The notes under the pieces are model-generated. The model was not told where the DNA came from, searched no databases, and was given only the letters and a program-made list of their open reading frames with translations. Positions 32,293 through 41,143 of a stretch of 64,000 nt of DNA are shown here, in pieces. Both the position numbers and the translations under genes were made by a program. Where the stretch lies: contig JAGKSX010000068.1 of the NCBI GenBank assembly GCA_018993155.1, positions 16,461 to 80,460 of the forward strand, written 5' to 3'. The first letter of the stretch is position 1. Each line of letters starts with the position of its first letter. This DNA is from Hydrogenophaga sp. (GTDB taxonomy: Bacteria > Pseudomonadota > Gammaproteobacteria > Burkholderiales > Burkholderiaceae_C).

Positions 32293-32369
32293 CGGAGCGT
32301 AGCGCAGCCTGGTAGCGCATCTGCTTTGGGAGCAGAGGGTCGCGAGTTCGAATCCCGCCGCTCCGACCA
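32293..32369 (+). tRNA. tRNA-Pro (anticodon TGG)
   Basis: 77 nt with CCA encoded. The acceptor stem CGGAGCG pairs with CGCTCCG, the discriminator is A, and the anticodon arm is TCTGC-TTTGGGA-GCAGA. The T-arm GTTCGAATC is canonical. A hairpin terminator follows 13 bp later. Confidence 0.97.
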
Positions 32370-32381
32370 TTCATCAAGAAC

Positions 32382-32409
32382 AAAAAGGCCCACAGTGTGG
32401 GCCTTTTTT
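32382..32409 (+). terminator. Terminator between tRNA-Pro and tRNA-Arg
   Basis: A 12-bp perfect stem AAAAAGGCCCAC / GTGGGCCTTTTT with loop AGT, extended by a further T. It separates the two tRNA genes into different transcripts or attenuates the second. Confidence 0.85.
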
Positions 32410-32428
32410 ACATCGTCAGTCGCCCTGT

Positions 32429-32505
32429 CTGCCCGTAGCTCAACCGGATAGAGCAGCTGCCTTCTAAGCAGCAGGTCGGGGGTTCGAGTCCCTCCGGGCA
32501 GGCCA
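32429..32505 (+). tRNA. tRNA-Arg (anticodon TCT)
   Basis: 77 nt with CCA encoded. The acceptor CTGCCCG pairs with CGGGCAG, the discriminator is G, the D-arm is GCTC/GAGC, and the anticodon arm GCTGC-CTTCTAA-GCAGC gives TCT. It reads AGA codons, which are rare in this GC-rich genome. Confidence 0.97.
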
Positions 32506-32571
32506 AGCACCACCTCGGGTTTACCCGGTGCTCAGCCGAAAGTTCATGAAGTATATTGCAGATTCTGCATC

Positions 32572-33045
32572 ATGACCGCCGCTTCCAGTCCCCTCATCAC
32601 CCTCGTCGGCACGGTGACCAGCACCGCCGAGAACGTGGCACGTGCCATCGAGATGGACTGCGCCGACCTGATCCATCCCATCGAAGTTCAGCGCATGGAC
32701 GGCCTGGACATCCGCGCCTTCGACCGGGATGCACTATATGTCATATGCTCATCCACCCACGGTGCCGGTGATGTGCCCGAGAACGCGCAAGCGCTCTACC
32801 AGTCCCTGGACAGCGAGCCCAGGTACCTGGGCCATGTGCGTTATGGCGTGATCGCCCTGGGCGACAGCAGTTACACCCAGACCTTCTGCAACGGCGGCCT
32901 GCGCTTCGACGAGCGCCTGGCCGACCTGGGCGCCGTGCGCATCGGCGACGTGTTTCGCCACGATGCCTCCGACGGCACCGAGGCCGTGGCGGCCGGCGTG
33001 GCCTGGTGCCGCGACTGGCTGGCACAGGCTCTGCAGCCCTCTTAA
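32572..33045 (+). CDS. Flavodoxin-domain protein (MioC-like)
   Basis: 157 residues. The flavodoxin FMN phosphate loop is GTVTSTAENVA (13-23), followed by ICSSTHGAGDVPENAQ and ALGDSSYTQTFCNGG, the two isoalloxazine-contact loops. This pattern matches MioC and the flavodoxin domain of sulfite reductase. It is a cytosolic electron carrier whose partner is not visible. It lies alone between the tRNA genes and the liv operon, with about 110 bp of A/T-rich sequence after it. Confidence 0.88.
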   Translation: MTAASSPLITLVGTVTSTAENVARAIEMDCADLIHPIEVQRMDGLDIRAFDRDALYVICSSTHGAGDVPENAQALYQSLDSEPRYLGHVRYGVIALGDSSYTQTFCNGGLRFDERLADLGAVRIGDVFRHDASDGTEAVAAGVAWCRDWLAQALQPS

Positions 33046-33155
33046 ATTCACACATAAATGTTTTAGACCTCAAGTACGGGTAATTCTGGATCGTCAACCC
33101 CCTACCCCGCGTCTACAGTGAACCGCATTCCGGCAACCACCCACAGGAGAACTCC

Positions 33156-34343
33156 ATGACCACCCGCCGAATCGTCCTGACCCGCAGCGCCGCCGTGATC
33201 GGCGCCGCATCCACCGGTCTGCTGCTGCCCGAGTTGGCACGTGCGCAGTCGGACAAGGTGCGCGTGGGTTTCATGCTGCCGTACACCGGCACCTTCGCCC
33301 AACTCGGCGTGGCGATCGAGAATGGTTTCCGCATGGCCCTCAACGAGCAAGGCGGCAAGCTCGGTGGCCGTGAAGTCGAGTACTTCAAGGTGGACGACGA
33401 GTCCAACCCCGCCAAGGGCATCGAGAACGCGACCCGCCTGGTGCAGCGCGACAAGGTGGACGTGCTCGTGGGCACCGTGCACTCGGGCGTGCAGATGGGC
33501 ATCCACAAGGTGGCGCGCGACACCGGCGTGCTCAACCTGATCCCGAACGCAGGCGTGCACGTGGCCACCCGCGCCCAGTGCGCCCCCAACGTGTTCCGCA
33601 CCTCGTTCACCAACTCGCAGCCCACGCTGGCGCTGGGCAAGGCCATGGTGGCCAACGGCCACAAGAAAGCCGTGTGGATCACCTGGAACTACGCGGCCGG
33701 CGACGAAGCCTTCGAGGGCTTCGAGCAGAGCTACACCGCGGCGGGCGGCACCATCATGAAGAAGCTGGGCCTGCCCTTCCCGAACGTGGAATTCCAGGCG
33801 CTGCTGACCGAGATCGCCTCGCTCAAGCCCGATGCCGTGGCTTGCTTCTTCGCCGGTGGCGGTGCCGCCAAGTTCATGACCGACTTCGCCGCGGCCGGGC
33901 TGAACAAGAGCATCCAGCTGTACGGCTCGGGCTTCCTGACCGAAGGCACGCTGGAGGCCGCAGGCCCCGCAGCCAACGGCGTGCTCACCACCATGCACTA
34001 CGGCGACTCGCTCAACACGCCGCGCGACAAGCAGTTCCGCCTGGAGTACGCCAAGGCCTTCCGCCTGCAGCCCGACGTGTATGCCGTGCAGGGCTACGAC
34101 ACTGGCCTGCTGCTGATCAAGGGCGCCAACGCCGTCAATGGCGACCTCAACAACAAGAAGGCGCTGTACGCCGCCATGGAAGGCGCCACCATCGACAGCC
34201 CGCGCGGCAAGTGGACCATGAGCAAGGCCCACAACCCGATCCAGGACATCTACATGCGCAAGGTCGAGAACAAGGAAAACAAGGTGATCGGCATCGCGCA
34301 GAAAGCCGTGGCCGACCCGGCCACCGGCTGCCGCATGGGCTGA
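33156..34343 (+). CDS. livK: ABC transporter substrate-binding protein, branched-chain amino acid type
   Basis: 395 residues. The Tat-like signal TTRRIVLTRSAAVIGAAS runs to a cleavage near ARAQS (about 30), followed by a Peripla_BP_6 fold beginning KVRVGFMLPYTGTFAQLG. Binds an amino acid, aromatic acid or urea-type ligand in the periplasm; the ligand cannot be read from the sequence. CAGGAGAACTCC before the ATG gives a strong ribosome site. It is first of livKHMGF. A terminator-like hairpin follows before livH, which would keep the binding protein in excess of the permease. Confidence 0.9.
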   Translation: MTTRRIVLTRSAAVIGAASTGLLLPELARAQSDKVRVGFMLPYTGTFAQLGVAIENGFRMALNEQGGKLGGREVEYFKVDDESNPAKGIENATRLVQRDKVDVLVGTVHSGVQMGIHKVARDTGVLNLIPNAGVHVATRAQCAPNVFRTSFTNSQPTLALGKAMVANGHKKAVWITWNYAAGDEAFEGFEQSYTAAGGTIMKKLGLPFPNVEFQALLTEIASLKPDAVACFFAGGGAAKFMTDFAAAGLNKSIQLYGSGFLTEGTLEAAGPAANGVLTTMHYGDSLNTPRDKQFRLEYAKAFRLQPDVYAVQGYDTGLLLIKGANAVNGDLNNKKALYAAMEGATIDSPRGKWTMSKAHNPIQDIYMRKVENKENKVIGIAQKAVADPATGCRMG

Positions 34344-34369
34344 TCGCCCCCGCCTCACTCGTGCCTCCA

Positions 34370-34403
34370 CAGACCGGCGCCCACAGGCGCTGGTCTGGTT
34401 TTT
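34370..34403 (+). terminator. Intrinsic terminator/attenuator between livK and livH
   Basis: 12-bp stem CAGACCGGCGCC / GGCGCTGGTCTG (one G-T pair) with loop CACA, followed by GTTTTT. It lies inside the operon, so it probably sets the ratio of binding protein to permease. Confidence 0.8.
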
Positions 34404-34440
34404 GCTCGCCCTCCTGGCCTGATCCTCACCGCCCCGCTTC

Positions 34441-35304
34441 ATGGACTTCGCCAACTTCCTGATCCAGTTGCTCAACAGCCTGCAGTACGGCCTGTTGCTG
34501 TTCATGCTGGCGGCCGGGCTCACCCTGATCTTCGGCATCATGGGCGTGGTCAATCTCGCGCATGGCAGCTTCTACATGCTGGGCGCCTACCTGGCCTGGT
34601 TCCTGGTGTCGCAACTCGACAGCCTGGTGCTGGCCATCGTGCTCGGCACGGTCATCGCCGTGGCGTTGGGCTGGTTGCTGGAGTGGCTGCTGTTCCGCCA
34701 CTTCTACCACCGCGACCACCTGGACCAGGTGCTGCTGACCTTCGGCCTGATCTACATCTTCGAGGAAGTGCGCTCCATTCTCTGGGGCGACGATGTGCAC
34801 TCGGTGCCGGTGCCCGAGCTGCTCAACTGGTCGATCCCGCTGACCGACAACCTGTCCTACCCGGTCTACCGGCTGGTGATGTCGGGCGTGTGCATCGCGC
34901 TCGCCCTCGGCCTGTACCTGCTCATCTCCAGGACCCGCCTGGGCATGAAGATCCGCGCGGGCGCCTTCAACCGCGAGATGACCGAGTCGCTCGGCATCAA
35001 CATCCGCCTCATCCATGGCGTGGTGTTCGCGCTGGGCGTGGCCCTGGCGGCCATCGCCGGCATGATCGCCTCGCCCGTTTCCAGCGTGTACCCCGGCATG
35101 GGCAGCTCGGTGCTGATCATGTGCTTCGTGGTGGTCGTCATCGGTGGCATCGGCTCGGTGCGCGGGGCCCTCGTGGCCGCGCTGCTGGTGGGCCTGGTGG
35201 ACACCTTCGGCAAGGTGCTGGTGCCGCAGATCGCCGGCATGGCCGTGTACATGCTCATGGCCGCCGTGCTGCTTTACAAGCCTGAAGGGCTGTTCAAACA
35301 ATGA
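34441..35304 (+). CDS. livH: Branched-chain amino acid ABC transporter permease LivH
   Basis: 287-residue inner-membrane protein with about eight hydrophobic segments. Contains the family pattern LTLIFGIMGVVNLAHGSFYMLGAY (first 20 residues of it at about 25-44) and the conserved FNREMTESLGINIRL cytoplasmic loop that contacts the ATPases. No clear ribosome site precedes the ATG, in keeping with its place behind an attenuator. Its stop overlaps the livM ATG (ATGA). Confidence 0.93.
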   Translation: MDFANFLIQLLNSLQYGLLLFMLAAGLTLIFGIMGVVNLAHGSFYMLGAYLAWFLVSQLDSLVLAIVLGTVIAVALGWLLEWLLFRHFYHRDHLDQVLLTFGLIYIFEEVRSILWGDDVHSVPVPELLNWSIPLTDNLSYPVYRLVMSGVCIALALGLYLLISRTRLGMKIRAGAFNREMTESLGINIRLIHGVVFALGVALAAIAGMIASPVSSVYPGMGSSVLIMCFVVVVIGGIGSVRGALVAALLVGLVDTFGKVLVPQIAGMAVYMLMAAVLLYKPEGLFKQ

Positions 35305-36293
35305 GTTCGCCCAAAGCCCAGCTGGAAAAGCTGCCGCGCAGCATGCAGGTGATCCTGCTGCTGGGCGCCATCGCCCTCGCCGCCTTTCCGCTCATGCCCC
35401 TGACGGGTGTCGACTTCTACCTGCAGATGCTCTCGCAGATGATGATCCTGGCCATCTTCGCGATGAGCCTCGATCTGCTGCAGGGCGTGACCGGCCTGGT
35501 CTCGCTCGGCCACGCCGCCTACTTCGGTCTGGCGGGTTACGCCCTGGCGTTCCTCACGCCGGCCGACACGCCCATCAGCCTGTGGTGGGCGCTGCCCGTC
35601 TCGGCCCTGGGCGCGGGCCTGGCGGCGCTGATCATCGGCTTCTTCGTGGTGCGCACGCACGGCATCTATTTCATCATGGTCACCATGGCGTTCGCGCAGA
35701 TGGTGTTCTTCCTGTTCTTCGACAACAAGGCGCTCGGCGGCTCCGACGGCCTGTACGTGAACTTCCGGCCCGACGCCTCGCTGTTCGGCTGGACCGGCAT
35801 CGACCTGGAAAACAAGACCACCTTCTATTACTTCACCCTGCTGCTGCTGGTGCTGGTCTACGCCTTCCTGCGGCGCCTGCTGTTCTCGCCCTTCGGGCGC
35901 GTGCTCGCCGGCATCCGCGTGAACGAGCACCGCATGCGCGCGGTGGGCTACGGCACCTTCGGCTACAAGCTCGCCGCCTTCACCCTCGCCGGTGCGCTGG
36001 CCGGTGTGGCAGGCTTCCTGTGGGCCGCGCAGACCGGCTACGTGAACCCCGAACTCATGGGCTTTCACATGAGCGCGCACGCCATCATGATGGTCATCCT
36101 CGGCGGCATGGGCAATTTCGCGGGCGCCATCGTGGGGGCCTTCGCGTTCGAGTACGTCATGCACTTCTTCAAGGACCTCACCAAGCACTGGCAGTTGCTG
36201 ATGGGCAGCTTCATCGTGCTGATCGTGGTGTTCGCGCCGCGCGGCTTGCTGGGTCTGGTGGCGCAGTTCTCCCGCAAGCGAGGTGCCCCATGA
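35301..36293 (+). CDS. livM: Branched-chain amino acid ABC transporter permease LivM
   Basis: 330 residues with about nine membrane segments. It has the LivM pattern GVTGLVSLGHAAYFGLAGY and the ATPase-contact loop IRVNEHRMRAVGYGTFGYK. Forms the translocation channel with LivH. ATGA overlaps exist with livH upstream and livG downstream. Confidence 0.93.
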   Translation: MSSPKAQLEKLPRSMQVILLLGAIALAAFPLMPLTGVDFYLQMLSQMMILAIFAMSLDLLQGVTGLVSLGHAAYFGLAGYALAFLTPADTPISLWWALPVSALGAGLAALIIGFFVVRTHGIYFIMVTMAFAQMVFFLFFDNKALGGSDGLYVNFRPDASLFGWTGIDLENKTTFYYFTLLLLVLVYAFLRRLLFSPFGRVLAGIRVNEHRMRAVGYGTFGYKLAAFTLAGALAGVAGFLWAAQTGYVNPELMGFHMSAHAIMMVILGGMGNFAGAIVGAFAFEYVMHFFKDLTKHWQLLMGSFIVLIVVFAPRGLLGLVAQFSRKRGAP

Positions 36294-37054
36294 GCGAGCT
36301 CCTGCTCTCGGCGAAAAGCCTCACCAAGCGCTTCGGTGGCCTGGCCGCCGTCAACGACGTGTCGGTGGACCTGCACCGCGACCGCATCCACGCCGTCATA
36401 GGCCCCAACGGCGCGGGCAAGTCCACCTTGACCAACCTGCTTTCGGGCGACCTGCCTCCCACCTCCGGCCGCATCACGCTCAACGGCACCGAAACGGCCG
36501 GCAAGAACCCCGAACGCATCTCGCGCCTGGGCCTGGGCCGCAGCTACCAGAAGACCAACATCTTCCTGCCCTTCACCGTGTGGGACAACGTGCGCCTGGC
36601 CGCCCAGTCGCGTGAACGGCATGGCCCGTGGAACCCGCTGCGCTGGCTCTCGGCGGCCAGCGCGATGACCGACGTCAACCGCCGCTGCGAACGCGCCATC
36701 GAACTCGCCGGCCTCACGGCCCGCGTGGGCGCCATTGCGGGCACCACCAGCCATGGCGAGCAGCGCCAGCTGGAGATTGCCATGACCCTGGCCACCGAAC
36801 CCACCGTGCTGCTGCTCGACGAGCCTCTGGCCGGCATGGGCCACGCCGAGGCCGAGCGCATGGTGGAGCTGCTGCTGAGAATCAAGAAGGACCACGCCAT
36901 GATGCTCGTGGAGCACGACATGGATGCCGTGTTCACCCTGGCCGACCGGCTCACCGTCATGGTCAACGGCCAGGTGATCGCCAGTGGCACGCCGGCCGAA
37001 GTCCGCGCCGACGCGGGCGTGCAGGCGGCCTACCTCGGCGAGGAGCACGAATGA
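36290..37054 (+). CDS. livG: Branched-chain amino acid ABC transporter ATP-binding protein LivG
   Basis: 254 residues. Walker A GPNGAGKST is at 38-46, the ABC signature variant SHGEQRQLEIAMTLA at about 157-171 and Walker B VLLLDEPLAGM just after. The SHGEQ signature in place of LSGGQ is usual for LivG. It powers uptake with LivF. The ATG is shared with the livM stop, and its own stop overlaps livF. Confidence 0.94.
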   Translation: MSELLLSAKSLTKRFGGLAAVNDVSVDLHRDRIHAVIGPNGAGKSTLTNLLSGDLPPTSGRITLNGTETAGKNPERISRLGLGRSYQKTNIFLPFTVWDNVRLAAQSRERHGPWNPLRWLSAASAMTDVNRRCERAIELAGLTARVGAIAGTTSHGEQRQLEIAMTLATEPTVLLLDEPLAGMGHAEAERMVELLLRIKKDHAMMLVEHDMDAVFTLADRLTVMVNGQVIASGTPAEVRADAGVQAAYLGEEHE

Positions 37055-37761
37055 GCGCGCTGATCCAGGCCAGGGGCCTGCACACCCACTACGGCGCGAG
37101 CCACATCCTGCGCGGCGTGGACTTCACCGTCGACAAAGGCCAGACCATCGGACTGATGGGCCGCAACGGCATGGGCAAGACAACCCTGCTCAAGTCGATC
37201 ATGGGCATCGTCAAGCCCAGCGGTGGCAAGGTGCATGTGAAGGGCCAGGACATGACCGGCGCCCCCACCTTCGAGATCGCCCGCCTGGGCATCGCCTATG
37301 TGCCCGAAGGCCGTGGCATCTTCGGCAACCTGAGCGTGCGCGAGAACCTGGTGATGTCGGCCCGGGCCGGCACACAGGGCCAGCGCGAATGGACCTACGA
37401 CCGCGTGCTGCAGACCTTCCCCCGCCTGGCCGAACGCCTTAACCACGGTGGACAGCAGCTCAGCGGCGGCGAGCAGCAGATGCTCACCATCGGCCGCGCG
37501 CTCATGACCAACCCCGATCTGCTCATCCTCGACGAGGCCACCGAGGGCCTGGCGCCCCTGATCGCGCGCGAAATCTGGCGCATCTGCGGCCTGATCCGGG
37601 AGAGCGGCATCAGCAGCGTGATCGTGGACAAGAACTGGAAGCACGTCACCCAGATCACCGACCGCAACGTGATCCTCGTCAAAGGAGAGGTGGTCTTCGA
37701 AGGCAGCTCGGAACAGCTGCACGCGCAGCCGGAGTTGCTGGAACAGTACCTGGGCGTCTGA
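37051..37761 (+). CDS. livF: Branched-chain amino acid ABC transporter ATP-binding protein LivF
   Basis: 236 residues. Walker A GRNGMGKTT is at 37-45, the signature LSGGEQQMLTIGRAL near 140-154 and Walker B LLILDEATEGLAP just after. It is the second ATPase of the transporter and last gene of livKHMGF. It converges on the small membrane protein gene at 37782 with only 20 bp between. Confidence 0.94.
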   Translation: MSALIQARGLHTHYGASHILRGVDFTVDKGQTIGLMGRNGMGKTTLLKSIMGIVKPSGGKVHVKGQDMTGAPTFEIARLGIAYVPEGRGIFGNLSVRENLVMSARAGTQGQREWTYDRVLQTFPRLAERLNHGGQQLSGGEQQMLTIGRALMTNPDLLILDEATEGLAPLIAREIWRICGLIRESGISSVIVDKNWKHVTQITDRNVILVKGEVVFEGSSEQLHAQPELLEQYLGV

Positions 37762-37781
37762 GCCGCGGCAACGACCCGGCC

Positions 37782-38075
37782 CTATTCATCGCGGGGGCTC
37801 GTCGCGCGCCGGTAGACATAACGGCCCTGCTGGCAGGGATCGCAGAAGGCCCATCGGCTGGCCTGCCATTTGAGCGCGGCCTGGCTCAGCACAAAGGCCG
37901 CCATCGCACCGACCCACCAGGGCCACAGAGGAACGCCGGCCAGGGACAGCCCAACGGCAACGGCGGCCAGGGCCGCAGCGAATGCCAGGAACTGCCGGCA
38001 CCGCCGCAACTCCTCCCGTCTTGTGGGCGTGAAAGAAACAGGCCGCTGGCAGCGGCTGCACGACAACCGCTTCAT
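37782..38075 (-). CDS. Small membrane protein with terminal CxxC pairs (function unknown)
   Basis: 97 residues. An N-terminal CSRC (6-9) and a C-terminal CDPC flank two hydrophobic segments (about 28-50 and 52-68). The paired cysteines on what would be the same side of the membrane suggest a zinc ribbon or redox pair split by a helical hairpin. The ATG overlaps the stop of the upstream gene (ATGA), supporting co-expression. I do not recognise a named family. Confidence 0.55.
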   Translation of the reverse strand: MKRLSCSRCQRPVSFTPTRREELRRCRQFLAFAAALAAVAVGLSLAGVPLWPWWVGAMAAFVLSQAALKWQASRWAFCDPCQQGRYVYRRATSPRDE

Positions 38076-38431
38076 GTGGGTCCGTTGGACGCCACGTCGG
38101 CGGCAGCGACCTGGTGTTCGACCCAGGGGTCCGAGGGAGCGTCCCGATGCCAGCAGCGCCAGCCATGGGTATAGGCGTGCTGGAGGTAGGGTCCTCGCAG
38201 CAGCCGAGGGACGTCTTCCCTCGCCTGCTCGCAGCCCAGGAGGTGGACGGCGCCGGCCCAGTTTTCAACCACCTGCGATGGTCGCCTGGCCAACTCGGCG
38301 TCGGCCAGGCTGGCCGCCTGCTCCACCGAGCCGGCGCGAACGAGAAAACAGGTGTCGGGGCCGTTGGGACCGCCGGTGAAGACGTCGTCCGAGTCGTTGC
38401 CCCAGCGGATGACTTCGTAGAGGTTCATCAT
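38072..38431 (-). CDS. Conserved-looking hypothetical cytosolic protein
   Basis: 119 residues, beginning MMNLYEVIRWGNDSDDVFTG. It is acidic with several Trp, Asp and His residues and no membrane segment or signal. The repeated Trp/Asp composition suggests a small folded domain, but no motif is recognisable. It starts 19 bp after the LysE-family gene stop and overlaps the following small membrane protein gene, so the three form a likely leftward unit. The second Met is an equally possible start. Confidence 0.55.
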   Translation of the reverse strand: MMNLYEVIRWGNDSDDVFTGGPNGPDTCFLVRAGSVEQAASLADAELARRPSQVVENWAGAVHLLGCEQAREDVPRLLRGPYLQHAYTHGWRCWHRDAPSDPWVEHQVAAADVASNGPT

Positions 38432-38450
38432 GCAGCGCGTCGGTCCTTCA

Positions 38451-39095
38451 TCAACGCGAAGGCCGCGACCCCATCGCCGTGAGCACGCCCAGGCCGATGA
38501 AGGACGTGCCGGCGATCCGGTTGCCCCAGACACCATGCCGTGCCGCGCGGCCCAGGCGCGGTGCGACCAGGCTGGCGGTGAGCACGTAGAGGATGTCGGT
38601 GCAGCACGCGATGGCCACGAACACGCCGCCGAGCGCCAGGGTCTGCAGCAAGGGGCTGGCGCCGTGCGCGTCCATGAACTGCGGCAGGAAAGCAGCGAAG
38701 AACAGGGTGGTTTTCGGGTTCAGCAGCGCCACCAGGAAGCCATCGCGGAAGACGCGCCGCAGGGGTTGCGACGGCACCTTGGGCGTGGCGCCGTCGGCCA
38801 CCGGTGGCGGCGCCGTCCACATGCGCACGCCCAGGTACACGAGGTAGGCCGCGCCGGCCCACTTCACCACCGTGAAGGCCACCGACGACACGGCGAACAG
38901 GGCGGCCAGCCCGAGCGCGGCGCCCAGGGCGTTGGCGAGGTTGCCGAGGGCCACGCCCAGCACGGACGAAAGACCGCAGGCGCGCCCTTGCGCCAGGGTG
39001 CGGGCCACGATGTAGACGACGGCGGGACCGGGGGTCAGGGCCAGCACCAGGCTGGCGCCCACGAAAGCCAGAAGCAAAGGCGTGTCGGGAAGCAT
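38451..39095 (-). CDS. LysE/RhtB family amino-acid exporter
   Basis: 214 residues with about six hydrophobic segments. The N-terminal family block LALTPGPAVVYIVARTLAQG lies at about 18-37, and FLVALLNPKTTLFFAAFLPQ is in the middle. Family members export amino acids or homoserine lactone-like compounds; the substrate is unknown. It is the first gene of a three-gene leftward unit and lies 120 bp after the methyltransferase gene. Confidence 0.9.
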   Translation of the reverse strand: MLPDTPLLLAFVGASLVLALTPGPAVVYIVARTLAQGRACGLSSVLGVALGNLANALGAALGLAALFAVSSVAFTVVKWAGAAYLVYLGVRMWTAPPPVADGATPKVPSQPLRRVFRDGFLVALLNPKTTLFFAAFLPQFMDAHGASPLLQTLALGGVFVAIACCTDILYVLTASLVAPRLGRAARHGVWGNRIAGTSFIGLGVLTAMGSRPSR

Positions 39096-39215
39096 GGGAA
39101 CTCCAGGAATCGGGATCGCCAGTATCGCCGCAGCCCGGAAAAAACTCGAGGATGTCGATGAACACGAGCCCGATCGCGGCCAGGCGCGCGCGTGCAGCGG
39201 CGGGGTGAGGGCCGG

Positions 39216-40088
39216 TCAGGGCAAGGCGAGCAGGTCCACATGGCCCACGCGCAGGCTGCCCGAGGTGGCCTTCGCGTGCCGCCGTTGCCGCCACGCTTCC
39301 AGCGCGGCGATGGACGCGGGCTCCTGCTCGCACGCGGCGTGGGCGATGCCGTCGACCAGCGCGCGGTGCAGCGCGCCGGCCTGTGCGCTTTCCAGGCTGT
39401 GGATGCGCCAGTCGCTGGCCGCGCTGAACACGCGGTAGCCGCTGCCCTGCAGCGCGCGGCGCAAGGCCGGCACGGCGGCGGCACCGAGCGCGGGGCCAAA
39501 GCCCTTGTCGCGCCGCTGGTGCCGGGCGAAGAGCCGGCCCACGGTCGAGTCCAGCGGGTCGCCCGGCTCCCAGTCGTGGCGGCCGTCCACGCTGAGCGTG
39601 AAGAGCATGGCCGCGCGCGCGCCCACGGCGTGAGACACCAGCCGTTGCAGCCAGTCGGCGCTCACGAGATCCAGCAAGGCCGACGCGGTGACGAGGTGGG
39701 CTGCGTGCCAGGGCAGCGTGTCCAGATGCCGCGCGAGGTCCAGTTGCCGGCAGACGATGGACGCCTCGAAACCCGGGCCGCTGGCGCCGGGTGGCCAGCC
39801 GCGCAGCAACGCGGCGTCGTGGTCCACCACCAGCCATTGCTGCGCTCCGCCCAGGCGAGGCGCGAGCCAGCGCTGGTTCGCGCCGGTGCCGCAGCCCAGG
39901 TCGATCACGCGCCAGGGTGTGCCCGCGGGTGGGGCCATGGCATGGAACCGCGCGGCCAGTTGCAGGTGCCTGGCGGCCTCGTCGCGCGCCGCCGTGTCGA
40001 AGGGTTCGCGCTGTTGCAGCCAGTCGGCGCTGAAGTGGGCGCCGCGGGCTGCGGAGCTTGCTTGGGAACGGCCCTGCGCGGCGCTCAT
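39216..40088 (-). CDS. Class I SAM-dependent methyltransferase
   Basis: 290 residues. The SAM-binding motif I, VIDLGCGTGANQRWL, is at about 61-75, and motif II, WLVVDHDAALL, at about 85-95. The middle contains HLVTASALLDLVSADWL. Substrate unknown. The ATG overlaps the stop of the glycosyltransferase gene by 4 bp. It is therefore the last gene of the alcohol dehydrogenase / pterin-synthase-like / glycosyltransferase / methyltransferase operon, and probably modifies the same product. Confidence 0.85.
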   Translation of the reverse strand: MSAAQGRSQASSAARGAHFSADWLQQREPFDTAARDEAARHLQLAARFHAMAPPAGTPWRVIDLGCGTGANQRWLAPRLGGAQQWLVVDHDAALLRGWPPGASGPGFEASIVCRQLDLARHLDTLPWHAAHLVTASALLDLVSADWLQRLVSHAVGARAAMLFTLSVDGRHDWEPGDPLDSTVGRLFARHQRRDKGFGPALGAAAVPALRRALQGSGYRVFSAASDWRIHSLESAQAGALHRALVDGIAHAACEQEPASIAALEAWRQRRHAKATSGSLRVGHVDLLALP

Positions 40089-41140
40089 GCCATGGCCTCC
40101 AGCACGGCCGCGTAGCGCGCTGCCTGCTGCGGCCAGGTGGACAGCGCGGCGGCGGCTTCGCGCGCGCCAGCGCCCAGGCGCTCGCGCAGCCCGGCATCGG
40201 CCAGCACGCGCTCCAGCGCGGCCCGCAGGGCTGGCCCGTCACCCGCAGGCGCCTGCAGGCCTGCGCCGGGCGGCAGCGTGTGGGCCAGCGCCCCGCCGTC
40301 GGTGGTGACCACCGGCAGGCCGTGGGCGATGGCCTCGGCGATCACCATGCCGTAGCCCTCGTAGAGCGAGGGCAGAACGAAGACATCGGCCGCCAGGTAG
40401 TGCGCGCGCAGCGCTGGGCCCGGCAGCTCGCCGTGCCAGACGACGCGCTCGCCCAGCGGCGCGGCCAGGGCCTGCAGGCGCGCGGCGGTGCCGGGGTCGC
40501 GCTCGGCGCTGCCCACCAGGTGCAGCACCCATGGCAGTGGCGTGAGGCTGGCCAGCGCTTTCAGCAGCAGGGCATGGCCCTTGCGCGGCGTGAGCGTGGC
40601 CACGCAAAGCAGTTGCACCGGGCCGTCGCGCCGGGGGTTGGGCGGCGGTGGGAGCGACGGGTCGGTGCCCGGCTCCACCACGGCGATGCGCTCGGGCGGG
40701 ACGCCCAGGGCGGCCACGTCGTCGAGCGTGCGGCGGCTGGGCACCACCACCTGCCGCACCAGTTGCAGGGCTTGCGCCTCGGCCGTGCGCAGGTGTGCGC
40801 TGTCCGCCGCGCTCAGGCCTGTTTCCAGGTGCAGGGGGTGGTGCACATGGGCAACCCAGCGCAAGCGCTGGGCATGCGGCCGGACCACGCGCGCCAGGGC
40901 GCCGAAGGCCAGGCCGTCGGCGATCACCAGCGCGCCATCGGGCAGGGCCGCGATGCGGGCCCGGGCGGCCGAGAGGTCGCTGTCGTCGGGCCAGGGCCAG
41001 GCGCCTTCCAGCACCTCGGGCAGCACCGTCCAGCCGTGCTCGCGCAGGGCGAGCGAGAGCCGGCGGTCGTAGGTGTAGCCGCCCGTGGGGATGTGCCAGT
41101 CGCCCGGCAGCAGGAAGTGGCAGACGCGCTGGCCGGGCAT
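40085..41140 (-). CDS. Glycosyltransferase family 4 (GT-B) protein
   Basis: 351 residues. The C-terminal nucleotide-sugar domain has LCVATLTPRKGHALLLKAL and the EX7E-type block PSLYEGYGMVIAEAIAHGLP. The N-terminal acceptor domain starts LPGDWHIPTGGYTYDRRL. Transfers a sugar from a nucleotide donor with retention. It is 3 bp after the pterin-synthase-like gene and overlaps the methyltransferase gene, so the acceptor may be a pterin or another small molecule made by this operon. Confidence 0.88.
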   Translation of the reverse strand: MPGQRVCHFLLPGDWHIPTGGYTYDRRLSLALREHGWTVLPEVLEGAWPWPDDSDLSAARARIAALPDGALVIADGLAFGALARVVRPHAQRLRWVAHVHHPLHLETGLSAADSAHLRTAEAQALQLVRQVVVPSRRTLDDVAALGVPPERIAVVEPGTDPSLPPPPNPRRDGPVQLLCVATLTPRKGHALLLKALASLTPLPWVLHLVGSAERDPGTAARLQALAAPLGERVVWHGELPGPALRAHYLAADVFVLPSLYEGYGMVIAEAIAHGLPVVTTDGGALAHTLPPGAGLQAPAGDGPALRAALERVLADAGLRERLGAGAREAAAALSTWPQQAARYAAVLEAMA

Positions 41141-41143
41141 GGC

